From: Nitrososphaerota archaeon
GTDB lineage: Archaea; Thermoproteota; Nitrososphaeria; Nitrososphaerales; Gagatemarchaeaceae
Length of the DNA stretch: 6,887 nucleotides
Direction: 5' to 3'
Assembly (NCBI GenBank): GCA_005877225.1
Contig: VBPK01000172.1
Span: 1 to 6,887 of the forward strand
Part shown: piece after piece, positions 1 through 4,857 of the stretch
Layout: every line of letters begins with the position of its first letter
How positions within the stretch are numbered: the stretch's first letter is position 1
Notes under the pieces: model-generated
Database searches by the model: none
What the model was told of the DNA's origin: nothing
Seen by the model: only the letters and a program-made list of their open reading frames with translations
Made by a program: the position numbers and the translations under genes

Positions 1-746
1 AGCGAGGTGGGTGTGAGAGTTGCTGAAGTAATCAGTGCGTTTGACGTGTACCGCTCCAGTACGTCTGTCCACCAGACCTTGCCAATCAGGCTGAGCCTAT
101 GGCCCTCGTGCTCCTCCTCTTCTGTTACCTGGCTGGATGGAACAGGGAAGGCTTTCGCCCAGTGCCTGATCATGAACTCCGGGTTGGACGCGCTTCCGAT
201 GTTGTAGACAGTGGGTTGTATGTTGATGATGGTCGCGCTTGGTTTGGAGGCGTTCACCTCGATGCCACCGACAATCGGCACTATCAGGGCACTTCTGGGG
301 ACGAACGCGGTGTAGTTCTTTCCGTTATATGTGACCTGGGCCGAGGAGATGTTGAACCTGAGGAGGTTGTACTCACCGGCCGCGATCTTCACGGAGGAGA
401 TCGTCTGGCTGACGTTTACTGTGCCCAGGAGCTCGATGGAGCCATCTGACTTTAGCAAAGTCCATCCGCTCTGATTCCCTGCCTCAGAGACGTGGACCGC
501 CAGGTTGCTGTAGGCTATGTAGACTTTGGTCACTCCGAGGGGTACGTGAGGTGGGTCCGTCAGCAGGACTGACAGAGTCCCCGGTGCCTTGCTGCTCGTA
601 GTGGCTCCGATGGTGTGGGTGGTGGTCTTGGTGGTGTTGGCGTTCGGTAGCAATGAAACGCCCGAGAAGATGGCGACTGCTAGGATTGAGGCTGCTACTA
701 CCAGCGCTGCGGCGCCGGATAGCATGATGTTCTTTTTCGTACTCAT
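1..746 (-). CDS. Membrane-anchored DUF4382 domain protein, C-terminus beyond the window
   Basis: The frame is open for 248 codons from ATG 744-746 to the window edge, so the 3' end is missing. The N-terminus has two lysines (residues 4-5) followed by a hydrophobic segment at about 8-33, which fits an uncleaved signal anchor or signal peptide. A Thr/Ser-rich linker at 38-53, likely a surface spacer, comes next. Residues 57-180 match the DUF4382 pattern: LSVLLTDPP near 58-66, VTKVYIAYSNLAVHV at 72-86, SGW at 93-95, and AGEYNLLRFN at 123-132. This family occurs in archaeal and bacterial cell-surface proteins and its biochemical role is unknown. After the domain the chain becomes acidic (EEEEHE near 209-214). 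The first ATG was chosen because it precedes the positive charges of the anchor. A GGGAGG lies only one base before it, too close to be a normal ribosome site. Family assignment is fairly firm; function is unknown. Confidence 0.8.
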   Translation of the reverse strand, partial: MSTKKNIMLSGAAALVVAASILAVAIFSGVSLLPNANTTKTTTHTIGATTSSKAPGTLSVLLTDPPHVPLGVTKVYIAYSNLAVHVSEAGNQSGWTLLKSDGSIELLGTVNVSQTISSVKIAAGEYNLLRFNISSAQVTYNGKNYTAFVPRSALIVPIVGGIEVNASKPSATIINIQPTVYNIGSASNPEFMIRHWAKAFPVPSSQVTEEEEHEGHRLSLIGKVWWTDVLERYTSNALITSATLTPTS

Positions 747-801
747 GCCTCCCTCTTGGGGAGGAGGAGACTTGAACCTGCAGTTTTGAACAGGAGCCCC
801 G

Positions 802-817
802 GTCTGGAATTCCAGAC
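802..817. promoter_or_regulatory. Perfect 16-base palindrome, candidate operator of the DUF4382 gene
   Basis: GTCTGGAATTCCAGAC reads identically on both strands. It lies about 56 bases before the DUF4382 start and about 25 bases downstream (minus strand) of the AT-rich box at 843-852, so it would cover the expected transcription start. A dimeric repressor site at that position is a reasonable inference. A tight RNA hairpin is less likely, because a perfect palindrome has no loop. Confidence 0.4.
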
Positions 818-842
818 GTCTCACAGGTTTGGGGAAACTTTT

Positions 843-852
843 CCTAAATAAT
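843..852. promoter_or_regulatory. TATA-like box, direction uncertain
   Basis: CCTAAATAAT (ATTATTTAGG on minus) is the most AT-rich stretch in this intergenic region. On the minus strand it would drive the DUF4382 gene with an untranslated leader of about 75 bases containing the palindrome. On the plus strand it would start a transcript near 875 that includes the three hairpins. The sequence alone does not decide between these. Confidence 0.4.
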
Positions 853-915
853 TGTTGTCTTTTGACCCAGCTACCGAGCATGTGAAGGCGGCGAATAGTC
901 CAAGCCGAGCAATCC

Positions 916-1070
916 CGGGGCGCGTTCACCGGGGAGCCCGATCGCCAGTGCCCGACGGGAGTGAAGCGCTACCCCGCCACGTCAAACCGACCCGATGACC
1001 CCGGGTCGGAATCCCGAGAAAATGGCGAGGGCTTTGAGCGAACGGAAAGAACTGACAAGTAGACGGTTCT
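916..1070 (+). ncRNA. Candidate structured RNA or leader: three successive hairpins
   Basis: Hairpin 1 pairs CGGGG (916-920), GCG (922-924) and TTCAC (925-929) with GTGAA (961-965), CGC (967-969) and CCCCG (972-976): 13 pairs with small bulges. Hairpin 2 is a perfect 8-base stem, CCGACCCG (987-994) with CGGGTCGG (1002-1009), and a 7-base loop. Hairpin 3 pairs AGAACTG (1048-1054) with CGGTTCT (1064-1070), including one T-G wobble. I looked for the conserved cores of RNase P RNA, SRP RNA, 5S rRNA and tRNA and did not recognise any. Strand is inferred from the downstream plus-strand gene. GC-rich DNA gives hairpins by chance, so confidence is low. Confidence 0.3.
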
Positions 1071-1083
1071 GACTCTCAAGACC

Positions 1084-1308
1084 ATGCGCGCCGCTTCGAA
1101 GAAGAAGAAATACGACCCCCTCCTGATCAAGTGGGAACGCACCAACGGTGCACGGTCTCAAAACGCGGTCGACATCTTCGGCGATATGGAATGCTACGGA
1201 TGCGGCTGCCAGTCTCTAGTCGACCCACAGACTGGAGAGTGCATCATTCAGTACTTCTGCGAGAGGCACAGAAGTCTGCCACTTTCGGTAATGAGGCAGT
1301 TGAGATAG
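1084..1308 (+). CDS. Small basic Cys-rich (zinc-finger-like) protein, 74 aa
   Basis: I do not recognise a named family. The frame runs from ATG 1084 to TAG 1308. It has a basic N-terminus (four lysines at 6-9) and a cluster C37-x2-C40-x-C42-x10-C53-x5-C59-x2-H62 that could bind zinc. Codons end mostly in G or C like neighbouring genes, which supports real coding. The +2 frame over the same bases lacks any such pattern. A small nucleic-acid-binding or protein-binding zinc protein is plausible but is inference. No Shine-Dalgarno is visible before the ATG, and the hairpin-rich region at 916-1070 lies directly upstream. The next gene on this strand starts 122 bases later, so an operon is not obvious. 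Confidence 0.6.
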   Translation: MRAASKKKKYDPLLIKWERTNGARSQNAVDIFGDMECYGCGCQSLVDPQTGECIIQYFCERHRSLPLSVMRQLR

Positions 1309-1346
1309 TTCTCCAGCTCTCCGCCTAGGAGGGTCTTCCATCACCA

Positions 1347-1366
1347 GAGACCTCGCCAGTGGTCTC
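1347..1366. repeat. Inverted repeat between the Cys-rich gene and the glycosylase gene
   Basis: GAGACC (1347-1352) and GGTCTC (1361-1366) form a perfect 6-base stem with an 8-base loop, 39 bases after the stop of the small gene. No T-run follows, so it is not a convincing terminator. It could equally be an operator half-site pair for the downstream gene. Confidence 0.3.
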
Positions 1367-1390
1367 GATTTCTGCGAATTTGCGTCAAGG

Positions 1391-1396
1391 TTAAAG
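1391..1396 (+). promoter_or_regulatory. Weak TATA-like box of the glycosylase gene
   Basis: TTAAAG within GGTTAAAGAG sits about 38 bases before the TTG start at 1431, predicting transcription from about 1418-1420. It is the only AT-rich element of the right spacing in an otherwise GC-rich spacer. Confidence 0.3.
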
Positions 1397-1430
1397 AGGC
1401 TCCCACGCCCCCGTTGGTCGTGCCCCAGGG

Positions 1431-1895
1431 TTGGAGGCCGAGCCGCCGGAGGACGACGACGGCTACTTCGAGCGGATGACCAAGGCTATCTTCCAGGCAG
1501 GGCTAAATTGGAGAATGATCGAAAACAAGTGGCCCAACTTCAGGAACGCCTTCGACCAATTCTCCGCAAAGAGGGTCTCGAGCTTCGGCGAGAAGGAGGT
1601 TAAAGCGCTCATGGGCGACACAGGGATTGTTCGAAACGAGAGGAAGATACGGTCGGTCATCGAGAACGCAAGGGAATCCTTGAGATTGAAAGACGAGTTC
1701 GGCTCCTTCGGCGATTACCTCAAGTCGTTCAAGGGAGACGAGCGGCAACTGACGGAAGACCTGCAATCCAGGTTCAAGCATCTGGGTGAATCGTCGGCGA
1801 GAACCTTCCTCTATATGTCTGGTTTCAAGCTAAGACCAACTGGCGAGGAATTGGAGTGGCACGCCCGCATGAAGGAAGGTAAGCACCCGCGGTAG
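1431..1895 (+). CDS. tag: DNA-3-methyladenine glycosylase I (Tag) family protein
   Basis: Tag enzymes remove 3-methyladenine from alkylated DNA, the first step of base excision repair. Residues 13-84 match the E. coli Tag core closely: FERM then QAGLNW (22-27), NFRNAFDQF (36-44), and the helix-hairpin-helix segment DTGIVRNERKI (63-73). The later RFKHLG...FLYMSG (114-131) also matches. At 154 aa it is shorter than bacterial Tag (187 aa). The N-terminal Cys/His and the C-terminal H-C that bind structural zinc in E. coli are absent. By my alignment the base-binding Glu38 of E. coli is Ala19, while Trp46 is kept as W27. TTG 1431 was chosen because the conserved DDGYFERM lies before the first in-frame ATG (1476) and the frame closes at about 1395. 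It converges with the VOC gene, with 4 bases between the stops. Substrate range may differ from classical Tag. Confidence 0.8.
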   Translation: MEAEPPEDDDGYFERMTKAIFQAGLNWRMIENKWPNFRNAFDQFSAKRVSSFGEKEVKALMGDTGIVRNERKIRSVIENARESLRLKDEFGSFGDYLKSFKGDERQLTEDLQSRFKHLGESSARTFLYMSGFKLRPTGEELEWHARMKEGKHPR

Positions 1896-1899
1896 TAGG

Positions 1900-2508
1900 C
1901 TAGACCTGGCTGGGCTGCTCCGCGTAACCAGGATGCTCACTCTGGGCGAACACCGCCATCGCCTCCTTTTGCTTGGCATCCATCTCCTCGCGGCTCATCT
2001 TCACCTGCATCGAGATTGACCAGCGGTGCCCGAATGGGTCTGCAAGCTGCCCGTAACGCTCCCCCCAGAACTGGTTGTCGAGAGGCAGGATGACCCTCGC
2101 TCCTGCGGACAGCGCGGTCTGCCACAACCTATCGGCATCCTTGACGTAGATGTGAAGTGTGACTGGGCTTCCCCCCAATGCGTTGGGAGATTTTGCGTCA
2201 GAGCCCGGAAAGATGTCGGATATCAGCACAATGGAGTCGCCGATCTTTACACTTGCGTTCATGACCTTGCCCTCGGGGGTGGCCTGCCTCGAAAGTTCCT
2301 TCGCGCCGAAGGCTTTCTTGTAGAATTCTATGGCCTGAGCGGCCCCCTCGATCGCTAGGTAAGGCGTCACGGTCCGGAAGCCCGGAGGGATTGGACTGAG
2401 CTTAGAGGGAGATGGTTTCGCCTTCCCGCCCCGCTTTGTGGTCTTCTTCGATTTACGAGCCGATTTACGAGCCAACTCATCTACCTTCCAACCCCTGCTA
2501 TTTATCAC
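1900..2508 (-). CDS. PhnB-like VOC (glyoxalase/bleomycin-resistance fold) protein with basic N-terminal tail
   Basis: Residues 42-170 form a vicinal-oxygen-chelate domain of the PhnB/YdcJ-like type: VTPYLAIEGAAQAIEFYKKAFGA (47-69), VTLHIYVKDAD (116-126), and FWGERYGQLADPFGHRW (148-164). Members include metal-dependent lyases, isomerases and binding proteins, and the substrate cannot be told from sequence. A helical acidic tail (172-195) follows. The first 36 residues are rich in Lys, Arg and Ser and resemble a histone-type or nucleic-acid-binding tail, which is unusual for the family. The start is uncertain. GTG 2508 gives the longest frame and is listed. TTG 2475 has better promoter logic, because GATAAATAG (2498-2506) lies about 27 bases before it, and the GTG start would place that box inside the gene. 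The catalytic domain is unaffected either way. Confidence 0.85.
   Translation of the reverse strand: MINSRGWKVDELARKSARKSKKTTKRGGKAKPSPSKLSPIPPGFRTVTPYLAIEGAAQAIEFYKKAFGAKELSRQATPEGKVMNASVKIGDSIVLISDIFPGSDAKSPNALGGSPVTLHIYVKDADRLWQTALSAGARVILPLDNQFWGERYGQLADPFGHRWSISMQVKMSREEMDAKQKEAMAVFAQSEHPGYAEQPSQV
2449..2472. repeat. Perfect 12-base tandem duplication in the VOC gene
   Basis: CGATTTACGAGC occurs twice head to tail. In the VOC frame it encodes two copies of an A-R-K-S unit in the basic tail. As 12 bases is four codons, the frame is kept, so this looks like a slippage expansion of a disordered tail. Confidence 0.8.
2498..2506. promoter_or_regulatory. AT-rich box between VOC gene and original metE start
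   Basis: CTATTTATC on plus, GATAAATAG on minus. It is about 42 bases before the ATG at 2546 (original metE start) and about 27 bases before the alternative TTG start of the VOC gene at 2475. Before the insertion, the two divergent genes would have had to share this very short promoter region. Confidence 0.4.
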
Positions 2509-2545
2509 CTTTCGAGCGGGAAAACCTACGCCGTTTACGGGTGGG

Positions 2546-2563
2546 ATGAAAGCAATCGCGACG
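2546..2563 (+). pseudogene. metE: Detached first six codons of the metE-type gene
   Basis: ATG AAA GCA ATC GCG ACG reads MKAIAT and is preceded by GGGTGGG, a possible ribosome site. It stops making sense at the left end of the TnpB element. Joined to the sequence right of the element at about 3822 it continues QCFVGSLPRP, the usual opening of this family, where a short N-terminus leads into a VGS-P-R-P strand. The two parts are in phase if about 1258 bases are removed. The joint is placed to within one base: an ACG or ACC codon gives the same residue. This is reconstruction; no uninterrupted copy is available here. Confidence 0.65.
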
Positions 2564-2569
2564 ATGGGA

Positions 2570-2582
2570 GCCCGTTATGGGC
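2570..2582 (+). repeat. Left-end hairpin of the TnpB element
   Basis: GCCC-GTTAT-GGGC forms a 4-base stem and 5-base loop, 6-7 bases from the inferred left boundary. In IS200/IS605 elements subterminal hairpins of this kind are recognised by TnpA on single-stranded DNA. Confidence 0.5.
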
Positions 2583-2584
2583 GG

Positions 2585-2592
2585 TTAAATAT
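2585..2592 (+). promoter_or_regulatory. TATA-like box of tnpB
   Basis: TTAAATAT is centred about 22 bases before ATG 2611, with no ribosome site in the T-rich spacer. This is the arrangement of a leaderless archaeal transcript and supports the ATG at 2611 or 2617 as start. The box lies inside the element, so the element carries its own promoter. The reverse strand reads ATATTTAA and could also fire toward the VOC gene. Confidence 0.6.
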
Positions 2593-2610
2593 GAAATCGT
2601 TCTTCTTGTT

Positions 2611-3912
2611 ATGGAGATGCTCTCAGCCTTCAAATATCGTCTCTACACCAAACCCGAGCAGGAGAAGCGGCTCGATCGCTCCCTGTTCTTGCTGTGCAAT
2701 CTCTACAACAACCTGAAGGCTGAAGAGATCAGAAGATACAGAGAAGAACACAAGTCGACATCCAAGACAAGATTCAGAAGATTGGCGCTCGAGGCTCGGA
2801 AAGAGGACGGCGAACTCCAAACGGCGCACAGCCAGGTCGTCCAGAATGTCGGAGACCGCATCCACAGGTCATTCAGGAATTTCTTCGAGAGAAGGGCGAG
2901 GTTCCCGAGATGGAAGAAGCCTCACAGGTACAATTCGCTGACATATCCACAGTCTGGGTTCAAACTGAGTCCTGAGAAGGGTCTGTATCTTTCGGGGATT
3001 GGAGACGTCAGGATCTTCGTCCACAGGCCGCTGCTCGGGAAGGTAAAGCGCCTCACCATCAAGCGAGAGGCGGACGGTTGGTACGCCATCTTCATCACGG
3101 AGCGCGAAGCTCCACAGAGAAAGCCTCTTTCTGAGATACCCACAGTCCGGGTCAGGGGCGCAGACATGGGTCTGACCGAGTTCGCGACCTTTGACGACGC
3201 ATCGTCGGTCAAGTATCCTCAGTTCCTCCGCCGGTCAGAAGACGAGATCAAGCACCTGCAGCGGCACTTCTCAAAGAAACTAAAGGGTTCCAGGCGCCGT
3301 CACGCACTCGGCCACAGGCTCGCCAGGCTCCACCTACATATCAGGCGCCAACGAGAGGACTTCCAGAACAAGCTGGTTCACAGGGTATTCGCCGAGAACG
3401 ACGTCCTTGTCCTGGAGAAATTGAACGTCCCCGGTCTGCTCAAGAATCACAGCCTCGCAAAATCCATCTCCGACGCTTCGTGGAGCAGTTTCGCCAGAAG
3501 GGCAGTCTTCAAGTCTGAACTCTTTGGGAAAAACGTGGTCTTCGTCGACCCATGGGGCACGACCCAGTTCTGTCACTGGTGTCTTCACTGGGTCCCCAAG
3601 GATATCGCAACGCGCGAGCACGTCTGTCCCAACTGCGGCGAGGAAATTCCACGAGACGTCAACTCGGCGCTTCTCATCAAAAGGCTTGGCATCCAGAGTC
3701 GCCCGCCCACGGACAGTGGGTCGTCACCCGCAGAGCAAGGGCCTCTGCCCTCCCTAAGGGAGATGGTAAGCCCGAGCGTTGAAGCGGGAAGCCCACGAAT
3801 TTGGTCGTGGGAGGATGTCACCAGTGTTTTGTCGGGAGTCTACCACGCCCTCGATGGCTTATCGACGCCATCCAGAAGCATGAGAGGAAGGAGCTCAGTG
3901 AAGGCGAGATGA
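2611..3912 (+). CDS. tnpB: TnpB RNA-guided nuclease (OrfB, IS1341-type), with host-encoded C-terminal extension
   Basis: TnpB proteins are RNA-guided DNA endonucleases related to Cas12; they cut at the empty donor site and promote retention of the element. Visible parts are an N-terminal helix-turn-helix (AFKYRLYTKPEQEKRL, 6-21), a wedge-like middle, and a RuvC domain. All three catalytic acids are present: D185 (GADMGLTEFAT), E269 (VLVLEKLNV) and D349 (RDVNSALLI). The zinc finger cysteines are C321, C324, C339 and C342. The protein looks intact. The usual tail motif EAGSPRI is at 391-397, after which relatives normally end. Here the frame continues through the element's right terminus, so residues from about 404 to 433 are encoded by metE sequence read out of frame. 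The start is ATG 2611; ATG 2617 is also possible. No TnpA is nearby. Confidence 0.92.
   Translation: MEMLSAFKYRLYTKPEQEKRLDRSLFLLCNLYNNLKAEEIRRYREEHKSTSKTRFRRLALEARKEDGELQTAHSQVVQNVGDRIHRSFRNFFERRARFPRWKKPHRYNSLTYPQSGFKLSPEKGLYLSGIGDVRIFVHRPLLGKVKRLTIKREADGWYAIFITEREAPQRKPLSEIPTVRVRGADMGLTEFATFDDASSVKYPQFLRRSEDEIKHLQRHFSKKLKGSRRRHALGHRLARLHLHIRRQREDFQNKLVHRVFAENDVLVLEKLNVPGLLKNHSLAKSISDASWSSFARRAVFKSELFGKNVVFVDPWGTTQFCHWCLHWVPKDIATREHVCPNCGEEIPRDVNSALLIKRLGIQSRPPTDSGSSPAEQGPLPSLREMVSPSVEAGSPRIWSWEDVTSVLSGVYHALDGLSTPSRSMRGRSSVKAR
3690..3821 (+). ncRNA. Predicted omega (re)RNA scaffold of TnpB; guide continues into metE
   Basis: In TnpB elements a guide RNA is made from the 3' end of tnpB and the right end, with the guide supplied by the flanking DNA. 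This stretch has the expected run of hairpins: CCCAC/GTGGG (3706-3710, 3716-3720), AGGGC/GCCCT (3738-3742, 3747-3751), TCCC/GGGA (3751-3754, 3758-3761), and the terminal CCCACGA/TCGTGGG (3792-3798, 3805-3811) followed by GAGGATGTCAC. The second and third stems share base 3751. The 5' limit is approximate. The predicted guide is the next 16-20 bases, starting CAGTGTTTTG at 3822. It overlaps the tnpB coding frame, so the RNA is probably processed from the mRNA. Confidence 0.6.
3792..3811 (+). repeat. Right-end hairpin of the TnpB element
   Basis: CCCACGA and TCGTGGG form a perfect 7-base stem around a 6-base loop, ten bases before the inferred right boundary. It would serve both as the TnpA recognition hairpin in DNA and as the last stem of the guide-RNA scaffold. 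The loop contains the TTG that now opens the metE frame. Confidence 0.75.
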
Positions 3913-4826
3913 AAGAGTCTTACGACGATGCCGTGAAACTCGCGATCAGGGAGCAGGAGCTCACTGGGGTCGACGAGCTCTCGGATGGGGAGCAGAGGCG
4001 GTTCAGCTTTCTCGCCTTCGTCGCTGAGAGGCTGCCTTCCTTCAGGCTCATCCCAGTCAAGGAACTCATGAATCGCGATGCCGAGAAGTTCGTCGGCGAG
4101 ATGAACCTCCCCATCGATATTATCAGCAACCCCGTAATCGTGGAGAAGATCAGAAGGTCGAGGCCTCTAGCGGTGGACGAGGTAAAGTTCGCCCTGAAAC
4201 ATACGAGCAAGAAGGTCAAAGCACCAATCATAGGGCCCTACACTCTCCTCATCAATTCTTGGAACAAATCGAAGTCCGGCCACGTCTACAGGAGCCCGGA
4301 TGAGGCCTTCGAGGATATGGCTCGGCTGCTCCGCGAGGAGATAATAGCGCTGCGCGACGCGGGGGCCTCCTTCGTCCAACTCGACGAACCAGGAATCGGC
4401 AATTTCTGCGATTACAAGTACACGAGTTGGCTGCTCGCCCTCAACGGCTGGAAGGTCTCCGACATGAGGGAGCTACACAAGATTTCGGCGGAGCTGATCA
4501 ACAGGACCGTAAAGGGGGTTGGTGGCGTCAAGGTAGGCGTTCATATCTGCAGGGGGAACTGGCCCGCCGATGAAGCGCACCTCTCCAAAGGTGGCTACGA
4601 GAATATGATAGATGAGATCGTTGAGTTGAAGGTGGACCAGCTGGTCCTCGAGTACGCGACGAAGAGGGCTGGCAGCTTCGATGCCTTCGAGGGTGACAGG
4701 TGGGATGGCGAGGTGGGCCTCGGTGTGATAGACGTGAAGAACCCCAGGGTCGAGTCACCCGAGGAGATAGTGTCTCGGGTGGAGAAGGCGAAAGATGTCT
4801 TCGGCCTGGAGAAGAAGTACGCCTGA
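3801..4826 (+). CDS. metE: MetE-type cobalamin-independent methionine synthase catalytic domain, altered at both ends, probably inactive
   Basis: The protein matches the stand-alone archaeal/bacterial MetE C-terminal domain (COG0620 type), which transfers a methyl group to homocysteine using a zinc-activated thiol. Recognisable parts are VGSLPRPRWL (11-20), IGPYTLL (144-150), QLDEPGI (193-199), and the zinc ligands H248 and C250 (HICRGNW) and E284 (VLEYA). GVIDVKNPRVESPEE (308-322) follows. The fourth ligand, Cys of the PDCG motif about 35 residues after GVxD, is missing: the frame stops at TGA 4824-4826 exactly there. The original start (2546) was cut off by the TnpB element. The present frame opens at TTG 3801 or GTG 3807 inside the element's right end, giving MVVGGCH in place of MKAIATQ or similar. 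An in-frame stop at 3780-3782 rules out anything longer. The identity is firm; activity is doubtful. Confidence 0.85.
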   Translation: MVVGGCHQCFVGSLPRPRWLIDAIQKHERKELSEGEMKESYDDAVKLAIREQELTGVDELSDGEQRRFSFLAFVAERLPSFRLIPVKELMNRDAEKFVGEMNLPIDIISNPVIVEKIRRSRPLAVDEVKFALKHTSKKVKAPIIGPYTLLINSWNKSKSGHVYRSPDEAFEDMARLLREEIIALRDAGASFVQLDEPGIGNFCDYKYTSWLLALNGWKVSDMRELHKISAELINRTVKGVGGVKVGVHICRGNWPADEAHLSKGGYENMIDEIVELKVDQLVLEYATKRAGSFDAFEGDRWDGEVGLGVIDVKNPRVESPEEIVSRVEKAKDVFGLEKKYA

Positions 4827-4857
4827 CCCCTGCCGAGAGAGCCAAGAGCCCCTGTAG
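4819..4857 (+). pseudogene. Possible frameshifted remnant of the metE zinc-ligand motif
   Basis: In the +1 frame relative to metE, the codons from 4819 read T-P-D-P-C-R-E and then reach TAG at 4855. This is where the family has (N/T)-P-D-C-G with the last zinc ligand. It suggests a small insertion/deletion damaged the motif rather than a natural end of the protein. The match is only a few residues, so chance cannot be excluded. Confidence 0.35.

Larger units (their letters stand above)
747..1083. other. Gene-free region with regulatory and possible structured-RNA signals
   Basis: No convincing coding frame was found on either strand in these 337 bases. The part next to the DUF4382 gene holds a purine/pyrimidine-rich leader, a perfect 16-base palindrome (802-817) and an AT-rich box (843-852) that could serve either direction. 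The part from about 900 to 1070 is GC-rich and contains three consecutive inverted repeats (916-976, 987-1009, 1048-1070), described separately. It lies directly upstream of the small Cys-rich gene at 1084, so it is either that gene's leader or an independent RNA. Confidence 0.5.
2564..3821 (+). mobile_element. TnpB-only IS200/IS605-superfamily (IS1341-type) element
   Basis: The element carries tnpB but no tnpA, so it would move only with a TnpA supplied elsewhere. The left end holds a hairpin (GCCC 2570-2573, GGGC 2579-2582) a few bases inside the boundary. The right end holds a 7-base stem (3792-3798 with 3805-3811) followed by GAGGATGTCAC, the typical right terminus of these elements. There are no terminal inverted repeats or target duplication, as expected for single-strand transposition. 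Boundaries come from restoring the metE frame: 2564-3821 or 2563-3820 both work, and length must be 1 modulo 3. The left flank, candidate target and TAM, is GCGAC(G). Confidence 0.75.

Noticed and set aside
99..449. Plus-strand open frames across the first 800 bases
   Set aside because: They are antisense to the DUF4382 gene, which has a clear signal anchor and domain match on the minus strand.
765..845. tRNA-like T-loop (GGTTCAAGTCT on minus near 769-779)
   Set aside because: The T stem does not pair, no matching 5' acceptor strand exists, and no anticodon arm of 5 pairs and 7 loop bases is found.
1001..1018. Second tRNA-like T-arm (CGGG-TCGGAAT-CCCG)
   Set aside because: The loop does not match the TTCRANY consensus, and no A box or acceptor stem is present upstream. 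It is an alternative fold of hairpin 2.
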